Assembly: GCA_026419785.1 (NCBI GenBank)
Contig: JAODTK010001144.1
Span: forward strand, 1 to 64,000
Direction of reading: 5' to 3'
Length of the DNA stretch: 64,000 bases
Source of the DNA: Sclerodactyla briareus
Taxonomy: Eukaryota; Echinodermata; Holothuroidea; Dendrochirotida; Sclerodactylidae
The notes under the pieces were generated by a model. That model saw nothing but the letters and a program-made list of their open reading frames with translations. It made no database searches and was not told where the DNA came from. The translations under genes and the position numbers were made by a program. Below are positions 36,773 to 49,394 of the stretch, piece by piece; the stretch's first letter is position 1; every line of letters begins with the position of its first letter.

Positions 36773-39474
36773 GTATTGGAATGTTCTTGAAATTGGTGCA
36801 AGGATTTAATGATAGTTTCAATGCCAACAGAAACGCTCACAAGTTTCTGGAAAGGACAGCTTGGATGACAGAGGCTATATCGTGGAGAGTGAAAATCTGG
36901 CCTATAAGGTCCAACCCCCATTTTAATCGATGTTCCATGTGGAGTGATAGGCCATTCACAGTTTTTGGGGGGCCATTATCGAGAATTGGGAGAATTCCAT
37001 TGTGCGATAAACGCATGACGTCACACTGGACAACAGGGGAAATTATGTTTATCAAATTCATGTTTTCAAATTTCATTGTTTCATTTTGTTGCAATAGGTC
37101 ACACAGCAAAAGATTGTTTGTTTTTTCTCCTCACAAAGTAACCATCAACACATACCAACCCACTGCACAGCAATCCTCTCGCATAGACAATTGCCTTTTC
37201 GAAAAAACAACGAATGAGTGCAGGGTTGTGGCAATTATAAACAGGTCAATTATAAATTTAATTAAATGAATGAGATGCCTTTCGAACTTGCGCAATACAC
37301 CTGCTTCACAATACACAAACTTCCAAGGCTAAACTCCGAAACGGAAAGCCGTATGAACTCCGGGTTTGGAATGACGCATTCAAGTTTTATCCAGCTATTA
37401 TATCAGCCCCCTTAGCAAATCATCTTGCAGTTGTCCTTGAACTGCTGATGCTCACAACCACCCCCAATGTCATTCTGACTGCCTTCACCTTGTCAGCCCT
37501 ATCCACGGCATTAACATTCTCCTGGAAACCTCCTTGGTCAAGCATCATGGGGGCAGTTCAAGAGCCTTCCTTCTCTGCAGGTGCTGCAACTGTCTGAAAC
37601 TCCTGAAATGACCAGTGATTGATCTGGAGCAGTTTGTAACGCGGCTGGCAGAAGAACTACTTGATGTTCATTTCCTGTTATTGTGGAAAATGTGGTGACA
37701 AATCTATGCTAAACATGTTTTTTGATTCAGAAACATGGATTGCTTCCATGCATGGGCCCATGCTTGTTTAGCTATTAGCCTCAGGTAAGGCTTGCCCCCC
37801 ACTGGAACTTGTTTTGGCATAAACATGAAAAGCCCATTACGGGCCAAAACATTTGTTACACAAAGCAGTAGGACCGTGGGAACCAGAATCGTACTTGGAA
37901 AATCTGAGAGAACATTTTTGCCTTATTGTACCCTTGTCTTATGGGTCCCTGAATTATATAGGTGTCCTGCCTAGGACACACTGGGTTGAAGTTGTCAATC
38001 CCGGTATGAATCAATTCACAATGTTTAATCACTAATCATGTTCTAATAGAGTAGGGATTCAGTTCCCTATAGTATATATGCCACTCCCTAACCCCTTTCC
38101 CAAAAACTGTTGATGGTATGTTTATAATGCATGAGCAGACACATTTTCTAAGGAATATTGTAATGTCCTTTTCCATGTGGGAATTTGGAAAGGTGTTTCC
38201 CGGCCGTGTGAGAAGCCTAACTTTTTTTTCATTAAGGAACATTTTCTCTTGCGTCAATTGAGGAACTCGATGGTAACAGACAGTGTTTCGCTCAGATTGT
38301 CACATCAGGTTGTCCCCTAATATAGTCTCTAAAACCATGTGCGAATTCCTTCGAGTATTAACCCATGGTGACCACCCATCCTGGAAGTCTGATCTCCAAG
38401 GTACACTGCCCAACCCTGGGATATTGTCTATAAATAACCCAGTTTAGTGATACCTTTCCTGTTGATGTGACTGGTCTATCTGACCACTAGTTAGGCTATG
38501 CGTGTACTAGTATGACAGCTGCTGCATGTAGTACCAGTTGTTATCACTTACATAACCTGTGGTGTCATTCCAGGCACTAGACTGGCACTCTCCGAAGTCA
38601 GATCCTTGGCCACACTAGAGTAGGAAACAACAACCTCAGGGGTCAAATGGGAGCAGAATGTTGAAGCCAGGGCCATCTATTATGTATAGTAGAGGGTAGA
38701 CATCTCAGGGGAGACATTATCTGTTGTTTTATGGTAAGGAGGGGTTGAGAGTTTGAAATGGTAGACTGTTGTAGTGTCGCATTATTTGGGGTTTCATTTC
38801 TCTCAAAGGCAACGTCCACTCCAATTGCCCCCTCCGTCAATATGGCTGGCAAAATGTAAGGAAAATAATGATGAGCCACCATGCAGCAGGACCTAAATTT
38901 GATTTTCTCTGAATACTTGACAGATGGCCTTCACCTCTCCAGTAGGTACACAGCATACAGTAACTATCCTGTAATAGGCATGTGACTCATTGCTGCAATC
39001 CCAGCATAGACAATTATTTTGTGTAGTATGCTATATAGTGTTAATGTGAGTCCAAAACAAATATGTACATTGACCCATCCATTGCTAGCTTGTTCAGTTG
39101 GGTGATAAATTAGGGGAAAATTGGGATTTTAACTATGTTCCTCCTAATTCTTACTTGCAAAGCAGTCATTAAGAAGACGCCATTGTTTACAGTAAAAAAT
39201 TGTAAAAGCCTATTATTAATGTCACACACACACACACACACACATACACACACATACCTATAGCGCTGACTATACCTACCTCCTATAACTGCATTAGTAG
39301 TATCCTAGCCTATTGTGCACCCAAATTTGGATATTCCGTTGGCTAGAGGTGGCCAACTGGACAGTCCTTGAATAAGATTGTCACACGTTTTTATGTTGTC
39401 TGGAGTTTGTAGCTTCGAATATGGTAAGAGACTAGCCAACTTTTCTGATGTGACATGTTTGTTTTCTCTCTCAG
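36773..39474 (+). other. Proposed intron of the RhoGEF gene
   Basis: A CA microsatellite lies at 39222-39255. The open frame on the + strand from 36622 to 37269 continues past the exon, but it is in the wrong frame for the DH motif and is not a credible gene. I see no further exon, although an intron end with TTCTCTGCAG at about 37570-37580 could be an acceptor. Confidence 0.45.
39222..39255. repeat. CA microsatellite
   Basis: A (CA)n array interrupted by one CATA step. Confidence 0.95.
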
Positions 39475-39574
39475 GAATACATGGAACAATCGAAAAGAAT
39501 GGCTACTACCCCCTGTCTGAGGGGAAGTTCAACACCCTTTTCTGCAATTTGAGAGACATCTATTCTTTCAACAA
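39475..39574 (+). CDS. Second DH-domain exon of the RhoGEF gene
   Basis: The exon is flanked by a strong acceptor (TTTTCTCTCTCAG at 39474) and donor (AACAA|GTGAGT at 39574/39575). It reads EYMEQSKRMATTP and, after one base is lost in a C run near 39510, LSEGKFNTLFCNLRDIYSFNK. The 'LF-x-N-(L/I)-x-DIY-x-FN' signature is the second conserved part of DH domains, and the spacing to the CR1 exon at 36447-36772 fits. The remaining DH helices and a PH domain should follow but I did not find them downstream in the window. Confidence 0.8.
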
Positions 39575-40970
39575 GTGAGTAGAATATCAACTCCTTCATG
39601 CCACTGAGAACACAAGGAGACATCTGAACAAAAGGAAGGTCTATCAAATAATTAAATCAATGAAAGGCCAAGTTCATGTAATGGATTTCCCTAAACTCGA
39701 ACAGGTGAAAAGAAAGATAGAACAAATATCAACCACCCCCCCCCCCCCTCCAAGCTTGAAATTGCCTCTGTCAGTTATCTCAATTTACATTTGTGGAAAT
39801 GGGGAATTCATGACGTCAAAGAGCTTCAAAAAAAAAGAGGCCTTTTAAGGTACATTGAATCCATCTCTGATACATGTTCAATTCCCCATGCCCGCCCACC
39901 ATTTGGGCTCCAGTCACCTGTGCCAAAATCTAGTTTGACTCATCTCATGCTGCTCGCTTTATTGATAAGCCCCTTACACTTATCCAGTTGATGAGCAATT
40001 ACCTATATCCCAGGTGATGCACCTGTTGTATGACCAACTGGAACTATTCAGCTCAGTTGTTGAAAAGGGCCTACAAAGTTTTATTATCAAATCCTGGTCG
40101 TAATGCATGACTCACATGTCACTATTGACCGTCTATTTTAATAACTGGAATTATTTGGGGAGGTTTTATATGTAACAGTGAGGGCTTATGTCCATCCAGG
40201 CAATGGTGAACATATTAGAACTAGACATGTACAGGTGGGTAAACTGCCGACGTGTATATCCCCACAGAAACAGCCTTTGTGGACCTCGTTTAGAGGAAGT
40301 ACATTCGACCTCGATGACTGTGGAATGCCCTACCTGTTATATACGCCAACTGTAGTCCACATTCCCCAAGTTTTGTTTGAATATGACAAAATTAGAAAAT
40401 CGCATGCTTCATGCAAACTTGAATGAGTTTCATTTTTTAGACTAACATCAGTCCACATCCACCAATTTTGTTCAAATCCGACAAAGTTAGAAAAATCACG
40501 AGAAAAAACCCACGAATTTGACCTCCAGAGACCTGAAATCACAGCATGTTTTCAGGACCAAACTTTTGTCCCAACCCACCAAGTTTTGTGTAAATGGATA
40601 AACTAGTATTTTCGTGTAAAACCGCATACAGAGGGCAGCAGACATGATGCCCACTTTCGAACTAATTGGAGATTTCCAATTAGGCAGCATGTGTACCAGG
40701 GTCAGATCAACGGATGAAGCGTGAAAAAGTTCTGCGCGAAGGGCTAGGTTTCTGACGGCAGCAGTGTTGCTGGGACAGTATCCGGGGATATCATTAAACA
40801 GCAATTATTTGATTTTCACTGCTTAGCAATTCCTTCACTTTTCGTTCCTGACAAATCCAAGAAACAAAAATGGGATCTCTTTAGAAGAAAAACAGTTATC
40901 CTGGTGTGAAAAAAAAATCCATAGGGACAATTCTTTTGAAATAACAGAGAGAGGGACAAAAAAAAAGAAG
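39575..40970. other. Non-coding, possible intron
   Basis: A 13-C run lies at 39736-39748. The segment 40335-40620 carries the inverted 120-bp repeat. No exon matching the rest of the DH domain was recognised. Confidence 0.4.
40335..40620 (-). repeat. Inverted relatives of the 105-125-bp repeat, two or three copies
   Basis: Read on the minus strand, the segment contains AAACTTGGTGGGTTGG-like, AAAATTGGTGGATGTGG-like and AAACTTGGGGAATGTGG-like words at about 40595, 40455 and 40370, each followed by related sequence. The family also occurs at 10981-11285 and 11605-11690. Confidence 0.6.
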
Positions 40971-42169
40971 AAGTGGCTGTAATTTCGAACTTGCATTATT
41001 ATGATGAACAACCACTTCTGTCTGGTAATGAATACAAAGATTGGTCATGGTGTCAATGCACTGGGTTATGGGGGATGTGGTCAGTGGATATATTTACTAG
41101 TAAAACAATAAAGCTGTCTTCACTGATATTTGAATTTGTTAGGGCAAAGACCCTTTTGAGGGTTAAGAGTGACACTTTTGTGTTTTGTTTAAGGGCCGTA
41201 GGTGCTCTTGCCATGTAGGGCGATTCGTATTCTTTAATTTTTTTCACAGTTAAAGGGTAATATATTTCGTGCAGTTCGCGAGGTTACAGTACTATGTGAT
41301 TCAAGTTTCTGCAGGCATATATTAAACGGAACTAGAAAATTCCTCCATTTACATTGCGGCACAGGATCTAATTTCACTATTTTTCACTATTTTGAATCTT
41401 TTACACTGTTGCCATTGCAATGGCATTCTATTACCTGCAATGCCTTATCTTTTGTGAATGCAGTTATACCACAAAGACTTTAAAAAAGGTTTATAGTAGA
41501 TAGGGACCATAAATATCTATAATTTGAAATTAGTTCTGTAATCGGGTAACTGAGTTTGGGTTGTGATTGGTTGACCTTTCCAAAATGTTCTCTGATTCCA
41601 GGGTTCCAATGTCGTGAAGTCTGTAGTGCACTGGATGACACGAAAATGCCACAAATATGTTTGCACTGTTTTCCTATTTTGCCTGACACATGACAAATGC
41701 CCAAATCAGCATGGAAATAAATCCATGCTCCTCAGAACCTCCAAATCTGGTTCATGCGGCACCATGTAGCCATGTGTTGTTATAGCTGAAGGGTCATTAC
41801 AAGAAGCTCATCCCAATGTTTTGCGAAAATGAAACGCGTCCATCGTATATGATAGCAGTCAGAAATATTTAATCCAGGAAACAGTGTCTTCCTGATTTTG
41901 TCCAAGTCTCTAAAAATGCTAAACCCATTGTGTCCTTCCGTCTTAAGGAGGAACTGACATGGATGAGTTATACACTGTCTTAATACTCTTGTAGTGTCCA
42001 AGAGCGCTATCACATGGATTATTTCTGTAAAGGGGACGTTGATATCCTGATTCCCCCTGTTAGCCTTGATTTCAGCCAGCACAACCATCACAAAATTTTA
42101 GCAGTGGATGACCTTGGACGCGGTCCACGCCTATATTAATTTGTCCTTTTCCAGGTTCCGCAGTCAATA

Positions 42170-42430
42170 AAAACCTGAAAGGTCATGGACTTTTATCAAT
42201 AGAAATCCAGGCCAGGATAAATTTTGAAATTCATGGAAGTTGTTGAGTCATGTAAAAGTCATTGGAATTTCATAACGTTGTTGGTCATTTCTATACTGTT
42301 TGCTGTTGTTGCTTTGGCTCGTTTGTTGGATGTTCATGAGAATTCTGTGCGAGATGTAATAGCAAAGGTCATGGAAATCCTTTATTTGGTCACGAAAAAG
42401 TCATGGACAAAGTCTTGGAAATTGATTGCC
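42170..42430 (+). repeat. Degenerate GTCATGGAA-type repeat, copy A
   Basis: Words such as GGTCATGGAAAT, AAGTCATGGACAAAG and TTCATGGAAGTTG recur at spacings of about 20-90 bp. A counterpart lies in copy B at about 51730-52010. The 100-codon frame starting at 42224 is a by-product. Confidence 0.5.
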
Positions 42431-44298
42431 CAATCTCAGGAACCCTGGCTTTTCAATTGTTTCTTCTTTTTTCGCACTATTGGAAGAGGCCAGATCACAT
42501 CACTGATAGACAATCCATGTGTTTAGAAATTGAATGATGGTTTGACCTGGAGGTTGGAAGTTATCTTGCTAATAGGTTCTTGAAAACTAAAATTCGATAC
42601 TACTACTGACAGTGGTGCTATCAAGATTAAAATGAGCAGAAAGACAGGATCAATGACTCAACACAAAACTAGTTAGTGTTAGTTCATGATTCAACATAAT
42701 ACCTACAATTGAATCACTCGATGGAACCACCACCAACTTGCTGACTATGAAATTTCAACTTCTGTCTGTCCTTGATTAATTTCCTCCTTCAGGAATGAAG
42801 GTGAGGTTAGAAGGCTAAAACTTGGGAACCCACAAATTTGTTTTCTGCTGTTATACAGTACACTGTAAACCTATTGCTAATGTATACTCTGATAACCCTG
42901 GGCATGCTATTAGTCAAATGTAGGTCATTGTCTGATTCTGATGACTCACAAGTGAATCACTCTCCCTAAATGATTGGTCACAGAGATGACTCTGGGGTGG
43001 CGTCATTTCATTTCACTTGAAACAAGTAGTGGATAATAAGCAAAAGCTTGCCACTATTAGAAAATATGGGAAAAGCTTGTCTACTAGTGGGTCCCTTTTC
43101 CAGGATTTGTAAGTCTCTCATAAGTGAACTGAAGGGGGGTATCTGTGCACAATAATTCTATTTAAACCCTTCCCTTCGACAATGACTCACCCTGTCCGGG
43201 GTGTAGGAGATGCATCATACAATAGACTATTCATACTGTTAACATAACTGCTATTAACACCCATATACAGACCACACCATGCGGCTTTCGGCCTGCAGTG
43301 CCTGGACCCACCCATGGTTAATGCAGGGTTCAGTGACTGAGCCTTCCTGGTAGCGTGAAAGGTCACTGTCCACCACATTCTACTGGAGGACCAGTCAGTG
43401 GGGGTTTGTTGCTTGTTCATTGCCAGAGCTCGGTTTGACACGCCTGGTAAACCATTGAAAAGCTGTGATGAAACAGGCCTTGGCAGTGTAATGTCACCAG
43501 GGATGTCTGTTGCTGAACACTGGTGACAGCGATAACATTTGTACATAGGGCCATGTCGCAATCAGGGGGAACAGGCCTGACCAAACCAAAATGTAGGGGT
43601 CAACTGATTCTTTGAGATATTTTTGCTAGTTTGATGAACTTTTTTCGTTCCACACTATGGCCCATTGCTTGTCATTCTGACTGGCATCTGCGTTCACCAC
43701 CATCAGATGCCAGTATCCGTACTAAAACGCAAAGAACTTTGTTTGCTCAGAACCAATGTTTTTCACCCCTTCTACCGACTCTCCGTTATGTCAGAGGGGT
43801 GTAATACCCGAATTCCCTGATTGACCCCCGACCATCATCCTCTTGTCTTATGTTTTACATGAAGCAAACTCAAATAATGTGACTGAGAGAGGAATGTCCT
43901 CATTATCAAAACTTACAGTATATTAATTCCAAGCCTACCTTCCAATACCATGCAGCTACCACCTTCCCTCGTGGCTATATGCCTCTCCAGCCAGACCCGT
44001 ATTTTCAAATCAGTTCAGGTCTCACTGCACTGATCTTGACAAGAAGGCTGCCTAGTGTATGTTGGATTTAGATGAGTATGCTCTATCTGGTGACGAAAGT
44101 CCTCATAATGATCAACACACAATTGTAGGCCCAAATATATTTGCCATATTTGTTGAATTAGGCCCAATTTAATTCGTAGGTTTGTATTAACCCTGCCCCC
44201 TTTGGCTCATAGGCTCATTCACCGTACTCCTACATGTATGTCATAGGAAAAATTTTATTTGTATGTTTGTATTCTCTGTTGTAAATAGATGTAAATAT

Positions 44299-44309
44299 GG
44301 GGGGGGGGG
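44299..44309. repeat. Poly-G run
   Basis: The 11-G run lies within copy A; the matching place in copy B (about 53850) has only AGGGGGAGG. Homopolymer length differs between the copies. Confidence 0.9.
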
Positions 44310-45282
44310 CGGGGGAGGAATTTACTCCACCCAAAAAGATTGGGACAGGCAACAAACTTCTGGAGAAATGCAGGAAATCTCGTGGAAAAACGCGTAATAG
44401 TTGATATTCCTGCACGGGAAACGGTACAAAAGTATTCTATATTGCCCCCTTTGAACACCTTAGAAAGTTCCTCACTACAAATTTTGCCCAGAAGCTGACG
44501 AATCAATGACAAGTGAAGAGAGAGCTGCCTGTTTACCCAGGGTGTCAGAGTTAGGTTACAGTCTTCTCCTCTGGCTGTATACCGAGTGTTGTCGTGACTT
44601 TCCGATTCACTTTGTGGGGTCTGGTCATAGTTCATCGGTCCTGATGAGATACAACTACATCTTTATTACATACAGCTGATCCCATTAATGCCCATGTGAT
44701 GTAGTAATTGTTAGTGTGTTATAAGATTAGCACCCTCCAGCTAGAAACATTTGCCAATGTGTTCTGCGCACTTCCATATACATGGGCAAGGTAAGCGGGT
44801 GTTGGGTTGACATCCAAGCCAATCTGGGGCAGTTATCACAAAATGGTTTACGAGGGGGGGAGGCCGATTGCCGCTGCCCAGGCTGAACTGTGTCAGTAAG
44901 ACTGCAGTTCATGGGTGTGCAGTGGACCCGTGTGATATCTTTGACTTATACGTATAGGATATCAGTTATGCACTGGTCAGTTGTAACCACGCCCCCCCCC
45001 CCATACTGGGAGTTGCTACAGAGGATGTGACAGTATGTCATGCCCCCACTGTGGCAGGGGAAGTGAAGGCCTTCATGCGGGCTTTGCGTAGAGTACAGTG
45101 GGACTGCACGATACAGGCAACACATAGCTACTCATTAACTCATGTCTGAATGAATTGTGTATTGGGATGGTTATGGAAAGTGGGCCGCAACGTTCGGGAA
45201 TACAACACAAGGTGATCAAATTGCCTACCCCTTCCGCCATTTAATTTGAGGCCTGTTTGAGTTTGAGACACTATACCGATCC

Positions 45283-45450
45283 CCCTGGTTGACCCCACCT
45301 GTCCACCACTTCCTAACACCCCCTCAGCCTTTCTCAGCGCTCGGAGCCATGATCGACCGCTCGGCCTGGCGGCACATTTCCCTATCGACTGATAGAGTGC
45401 AGCCTGAGAGCAGAGGGAGGAGTTGAGGGGGGCTGTGTATGTACTGGCAC
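45283..45450 (+). other. Copy-A-specific block in the duplicated segment
   Basis: Between the shared anchors CCGATCCCC and AATCCACTC, copy A holds about 170 bases that do not match copy B. Copy B holds about 76 different bases at 54848-54925. This is a true structural difference, not simple base-calling noise. Confidence 0.6.
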
Positions 45451-47389
45451 GGTGGTGTTACTGTTCATTGTTATAAACTTGTAAGAATCCACTCAAAGCA
45501 CCCCCTTCCTCTCCTCCCTCTAAGACACTGCCATGAGAGGGATGTGCATCTAGATAACAGAGAAGATGCGGTTGTTCAAAACTCATGGACTGATTTGTAA
45601 GGCAAGCAGTGATGAGCTTAAATTGCACAGAAATTAGCAGCACGGCTGCAGACTTGGTAACATTCAAAACACCACAAAATGTTCAGGAAAAGCTGATGGC
45701 TAAAAAATTGAAAAATAAAGAACAAGAATTATTTCAATTCAGTTCAATAATATTTGGCTTGAGTCATGTGAAATGCGATGAAACTGATGCATTGGTTAGG
45801 CTTGAGGAGGGCCTTGATCCAGAAAAAAAGTGTTTGATTGCACAAGATTTTAACATTGTATTTGGCAGGGAGATCAGAACCGTTGGGTATCCAAATAAAT
45901 TAGCATTCCAATGTGGTGGCTTATGTGTGTCCCCTATATGACCTATGGAATCTGGATGACAGAGTCAACTAAAGTTCCACGTTATCACGTACATCTGCCT
46001 TACTTATATTTATCGATGACAGCCCACTAATTCCCTCATGCCTAATGGAGAATTTTAATTCCAAGTCTGAAATTCTCTGGTGTATACCATGTATTGAATG
46101 GATAGCCCAACCATACGGTTTATGAGGACTAACAACCTGAGGTGAGCTACATCACATCTCCAGTGGTGGATATTCTTGCTCTGACAGATAGGGATCACTA
46201 CTGTACATTCACAGGGATTTATCTGAACTTCAGCTGATCTCTGACCTGGAAGGTGTTTTTTGCCCTTCGGCAATGTCACCGTACAGTTTTCATCCATACT
46301 GTGATGCATTGTTATGAATGGGAATTAGCAGCTTACTGGAGCATTCCAGGATTCCGGTACCTGAACAAATCCGGAAAAAATGGGGGTGGGTTGGGATACT
46401 CTGGAAACGTGATATTGAAAGCCTTGAAAAGTACATTAAGAAGGGCAGAACAAAAAATGTGCCTCCTTGTTATTTCCTGTTTTGAAAATAGAGGAAAAAA
46501 CATGCAGTAGCGGCTTCATGTTGTACCTCCATCGGGGCCAACGAGCAGTACTACCAAAAAGCACAACACATGGCCGTCAAGATCGAAATTAAATTTAAGT
46601 CAAGCAAAACATGATAAATAACTTTAGGTTACTTCCCTTCAAAGCCTTCACTTCCTACACTATAGCCACCACAGTGGTATCTATATTCATGGGAATTAAC
46701 ACGAAGGTTATTGATTTCTCTCTGTCAAGTACAAAAATTGATGTGATGTGCTGCAATCAGGCTTTTTCTCCTTCCCTAAATTCCAGCAAAAACCACAAAA
46801 AGTAATTCACATCTATCAAGCAGTAAATTATACAATATTAGGCAGTGAAAATTTTTCAAGTGGTATAATATATCTCATTGGCTGGAAAAAAGTGGGAAGA
46901 CGGAAGCTCTTCCCGGGTAAATGTTTAAGATACTCGGGGGAAAATCCGTTGACAGGAAAGAAAAAATAGCGATTATAACATATAAAAGAAATACGCCACT
47001 GAAAATCTCTCGGGGAAATTGATCTGGAACTTTGCTCTAGAAGGATATGAAAAAAGAACCGAAAGTTTGCCAAGATAATAACTCTTTTCAACAATCTGAT
47101 TTTCTTTTTGTAAACGGACGCTAATGTTTAAACTCACACACACCACAAGAACAACGATACATTGCACTGCAGAACAGAGATTAGTGTGACTTATTTATAT
47201 ACGTCACACATAATGCCATTGCATCAACGCACACACACAACACCATCGAATATGCTAGTTTCGTACAAAGTTTATGGGACAATTTTCGTGGGAGGAGAAA
47301 ACATGTCGGAAGCCCGGAATGTGTGTGGTACTGTGCGCTGTGCAGAGGCGGGTGCGTACCTGGTACATGACTCTTCAACCATCTTCGCA

Positions 47390-48614
47390 TCTGTGTCAGT
47401 TTAAGGATTACATTAGTGCGATGACCATTGTACTTTAACGAGACGAGAGTAGCAGTTAGCATCAAGTCTTAATACTAGACTTTTCAGACTGTATCAGCTT
47501 TGGATCCAACCCGCTAGCCGGCTAGCGCCCCTTTTGAGAAGGTTGTTGAGGCGAGTGTCAGAATACGTTAAAGATAAAAGATGAGGCTGGGTCGGTACGT
47601 TTAGAGGCAGATCTTATGTGCGAGAAAAAGAAACTAAAAAAAAATCGTATCTGGAAAACAAACTCCCACGACTTGGAACTCGTTTATATGAGAGCGGACA
47701 AGACAAGTTCCGTGTGGTGTACATGTTCAAAGGGGTATCTCTGGGTTTTTTTAAGGTGGGCTCCAATTTTATTTAATAGCACTTAACTCAGGAGCGGGGG
47801 TGTTTCCTGACGCTTGACACAAAATGAAAAAGATATAGCGACCGTAGGCGACCCTGCGTGCAGACATCCAGGGCTATACCTCGAAGGGGTTTGAAGTGAT
47901 GACCTAAGCTCCTCAAAATTCCTTATGTTTAGCACAAAGTTATGGTTTTCAGAGGGCCACTCCCTGAGGTCAATAAACCCCTCGCCCGAAAATTCCGTTT
48001 GGGGCTCCGTGCGGAAGCTAACAACATTCATTGACTCAATTCTTTAACTAAAACGCAATACGCCATCACAGAGCACAATGATTTGTTTGATGTTAATCAG
48101 TCCGGTGCCATGGAATGAGGAAAATACATTGGACATAGCGTAAATTACCGAGGCCGTAAGCAACGGAGACAGCACTCTTGTTGGTGAATCGAGCAGAGAG
48201 TCGCCAGTTTTTATTTTATTGTTCATTGTATACTTGACGAGCAGAGTATCGATCCTATGCGAGAAGGCCCAGAAAGGGGCAGACCTTGGTTATGCCACTG
48301 ATTTGTCAGCTGCGAAATCCACAAAGAGATCCCTTATTTTTGGAGGGGAGTGCAGGGATTGCTCTAGGCGGAAGTCAGCTGAGAGCGATCAGTCTGCAAA
48401 CCGCTTCGACCCTTTCACGCAACAATATGTCTGACTATGATCTCCTGCGACAGGACTCTCGTCAGGGTGGCCCTTCTACAGTCGCTACTACTCCAGCTAG
48501 CATATTGGACCAATAGAGGATGTCTCCCGGGTACAAAAAGGATCCCGGGTCGAAAAATGGTCCAACCAGAACGATTCCGACAGCCGAGGAGCGTGAAGAG
48601 AGCCTTACCAACAC
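47390..48614. other. Non-coding spacer, left part
   Basis: This lies between the two duplicated copies. Several small open frames overlap at 48219-48516; one reads ADLGYATDLSAAKSTKRS and looks protein-like but matches nothing I know. A possible link to the BEL/Pao fragment downstream cannot be shown. Confidence 0.35.
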
Positions 48615-48637
48615 GGGGGGGGGGGGGGGGGGGGGGG
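48615..48637. repeat. Poly-G run (23)
   Basis: This is the longest homopolymer run in the window. It could form a G-quadruplex, and it could also hide an assembly problem. It sits in the spacer between the two duplicated copies. Confidence 0.95.
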
Positions 48638-48857
48638 AAGGGGATTGCCCCAATGGGTTGCCCATCCTACCAAACTTATTTCTGAGTAGAGTGGCGACTC
48701 CGATGTGATGTGGGACAGACAGTGAATAAACGATTCTAATGTTGACTGTGTAATCATATTCGTGCTCCGTTCGCTCCGCCCGCAGAATCAGAAGCCGCAA
48801 AATGATAGTCCTGTTGAAATATAACATACTGAACAGAATCGCCGAGATTGTGGACAA

Positions 48858-49058
48858 GTGACTCCACTATATGGCGTCATGCCTGATCTAATCCCCAACG
48901 AATTCCCATCCCTTAACAAAGAACATAATCTATTATTTACGATACGAAAAAACAGAACACTAGGTCCACTGTGTGTAGAACTGTCAGAGCGGGATGCTAC
49001 GATAGCTGTGGAACAGTGCTCGCTCATTTTTCGACATGAAAACAAGCCATTTCGTTAA
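48858..49058 (+). CDS. Unrecognised open frame (66 codons)
   Basis: The product begins MTPLYGVMPDLIPNEFPS and has a mixed composition unlike the shadow frames, with an ELSERDATIAVEQ stretch. It has no domain I recognise. The opposite strand also has an open frame here. It lies in the spacer, ~330 bases upstream of the BEL/Pao reverse transcriptase fragment, so it may be an element remnant. Treat it as weak. Confidence 0.25.
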   Translation: MTPLYGVMPDLIPNEFPSLNKEHNLLFTIRKNRTLGPLCVELSERDATIAVEQCSLIFRHENKPFR

Positions 49059-49394
49059 TCCAAGCTGGGTCGCTTGGAGCTTTGTTGTGGTGGCCCATTG
49101 GATTCGTGTTTGTACTGAGAACATGATGGTAGCCACACAAACCGTGTCAGATCGGTGCTATTATTGATCGGGTTGGACCATTTTCCGGGAAATACCGGCC
49201 ATTTTGAAATTCCAAAATAAGCCGCCATAACGCTTCAAAAAAATGAAGCCTTATCCGAATTAAGCAAGAAATAGCAACGGAATCAATGTAGTAAGCCAAT
49301 CTCCAGATCGCCCCCGTCAATCACTAGGATTAATAATGCATTCATGAAAGATATAATGCAATGAGGGGTATGCAGAGATGGTTTATGCCTGTAC

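Larger units (their letters stand above)
40975..47385 (+). repeat. ~6.4-kb duplicated segment, copy A
   Basis: This segment is a direct repeat of 50510-56815 through its whole length. Examples of matching anchors are a TCTGGTAATGAATA word (41017 and 50556), a GTTGTTATAGCTGAAG word (about 41777 and 51300), a CTTGCTGACTATGA word (about 42737 and 52294) and a GCAGCACGGCTGCAGACTT word (about 45637 and 55097). There are very frequent 1-3-base indels and substitutions. No open frame is shared well enough between copies to suggest a gene. Inside it, a degenerate GTCATGGAAAT-type repeat is at 42170-42430. Confidence 0.85.

Noticed and set aside
36622..37269. 215-codon + strand open frame, the longest in the window
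   Set aside because: It overlaps the DH exon in another frame, runs on through the poor donor into intron-like sequence and shows no domain. The DH motif is in a different frame.
43187..43561. 124-codon minus-strand open frame in copy A
   Set aside because: The matching part of copy B (about 52740-53100) does not keep the frame and no domain is visible.
44255..44635. 126-codon minus-strand open frame in copy A
   Set aside because: It crosses a G run, and the matching region in copy B is broken and of different length.
45609..45941. 110-codon + strand open frame in copy A
   Set aside because: Copy B (about 55070-55390) does not keep the frame and the product shows no domain.
48462..48857. 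131-codon minus-strand open frame
   Set aside because: It crosses the 23-G run (giving a Pro run) and has no recognised motif.
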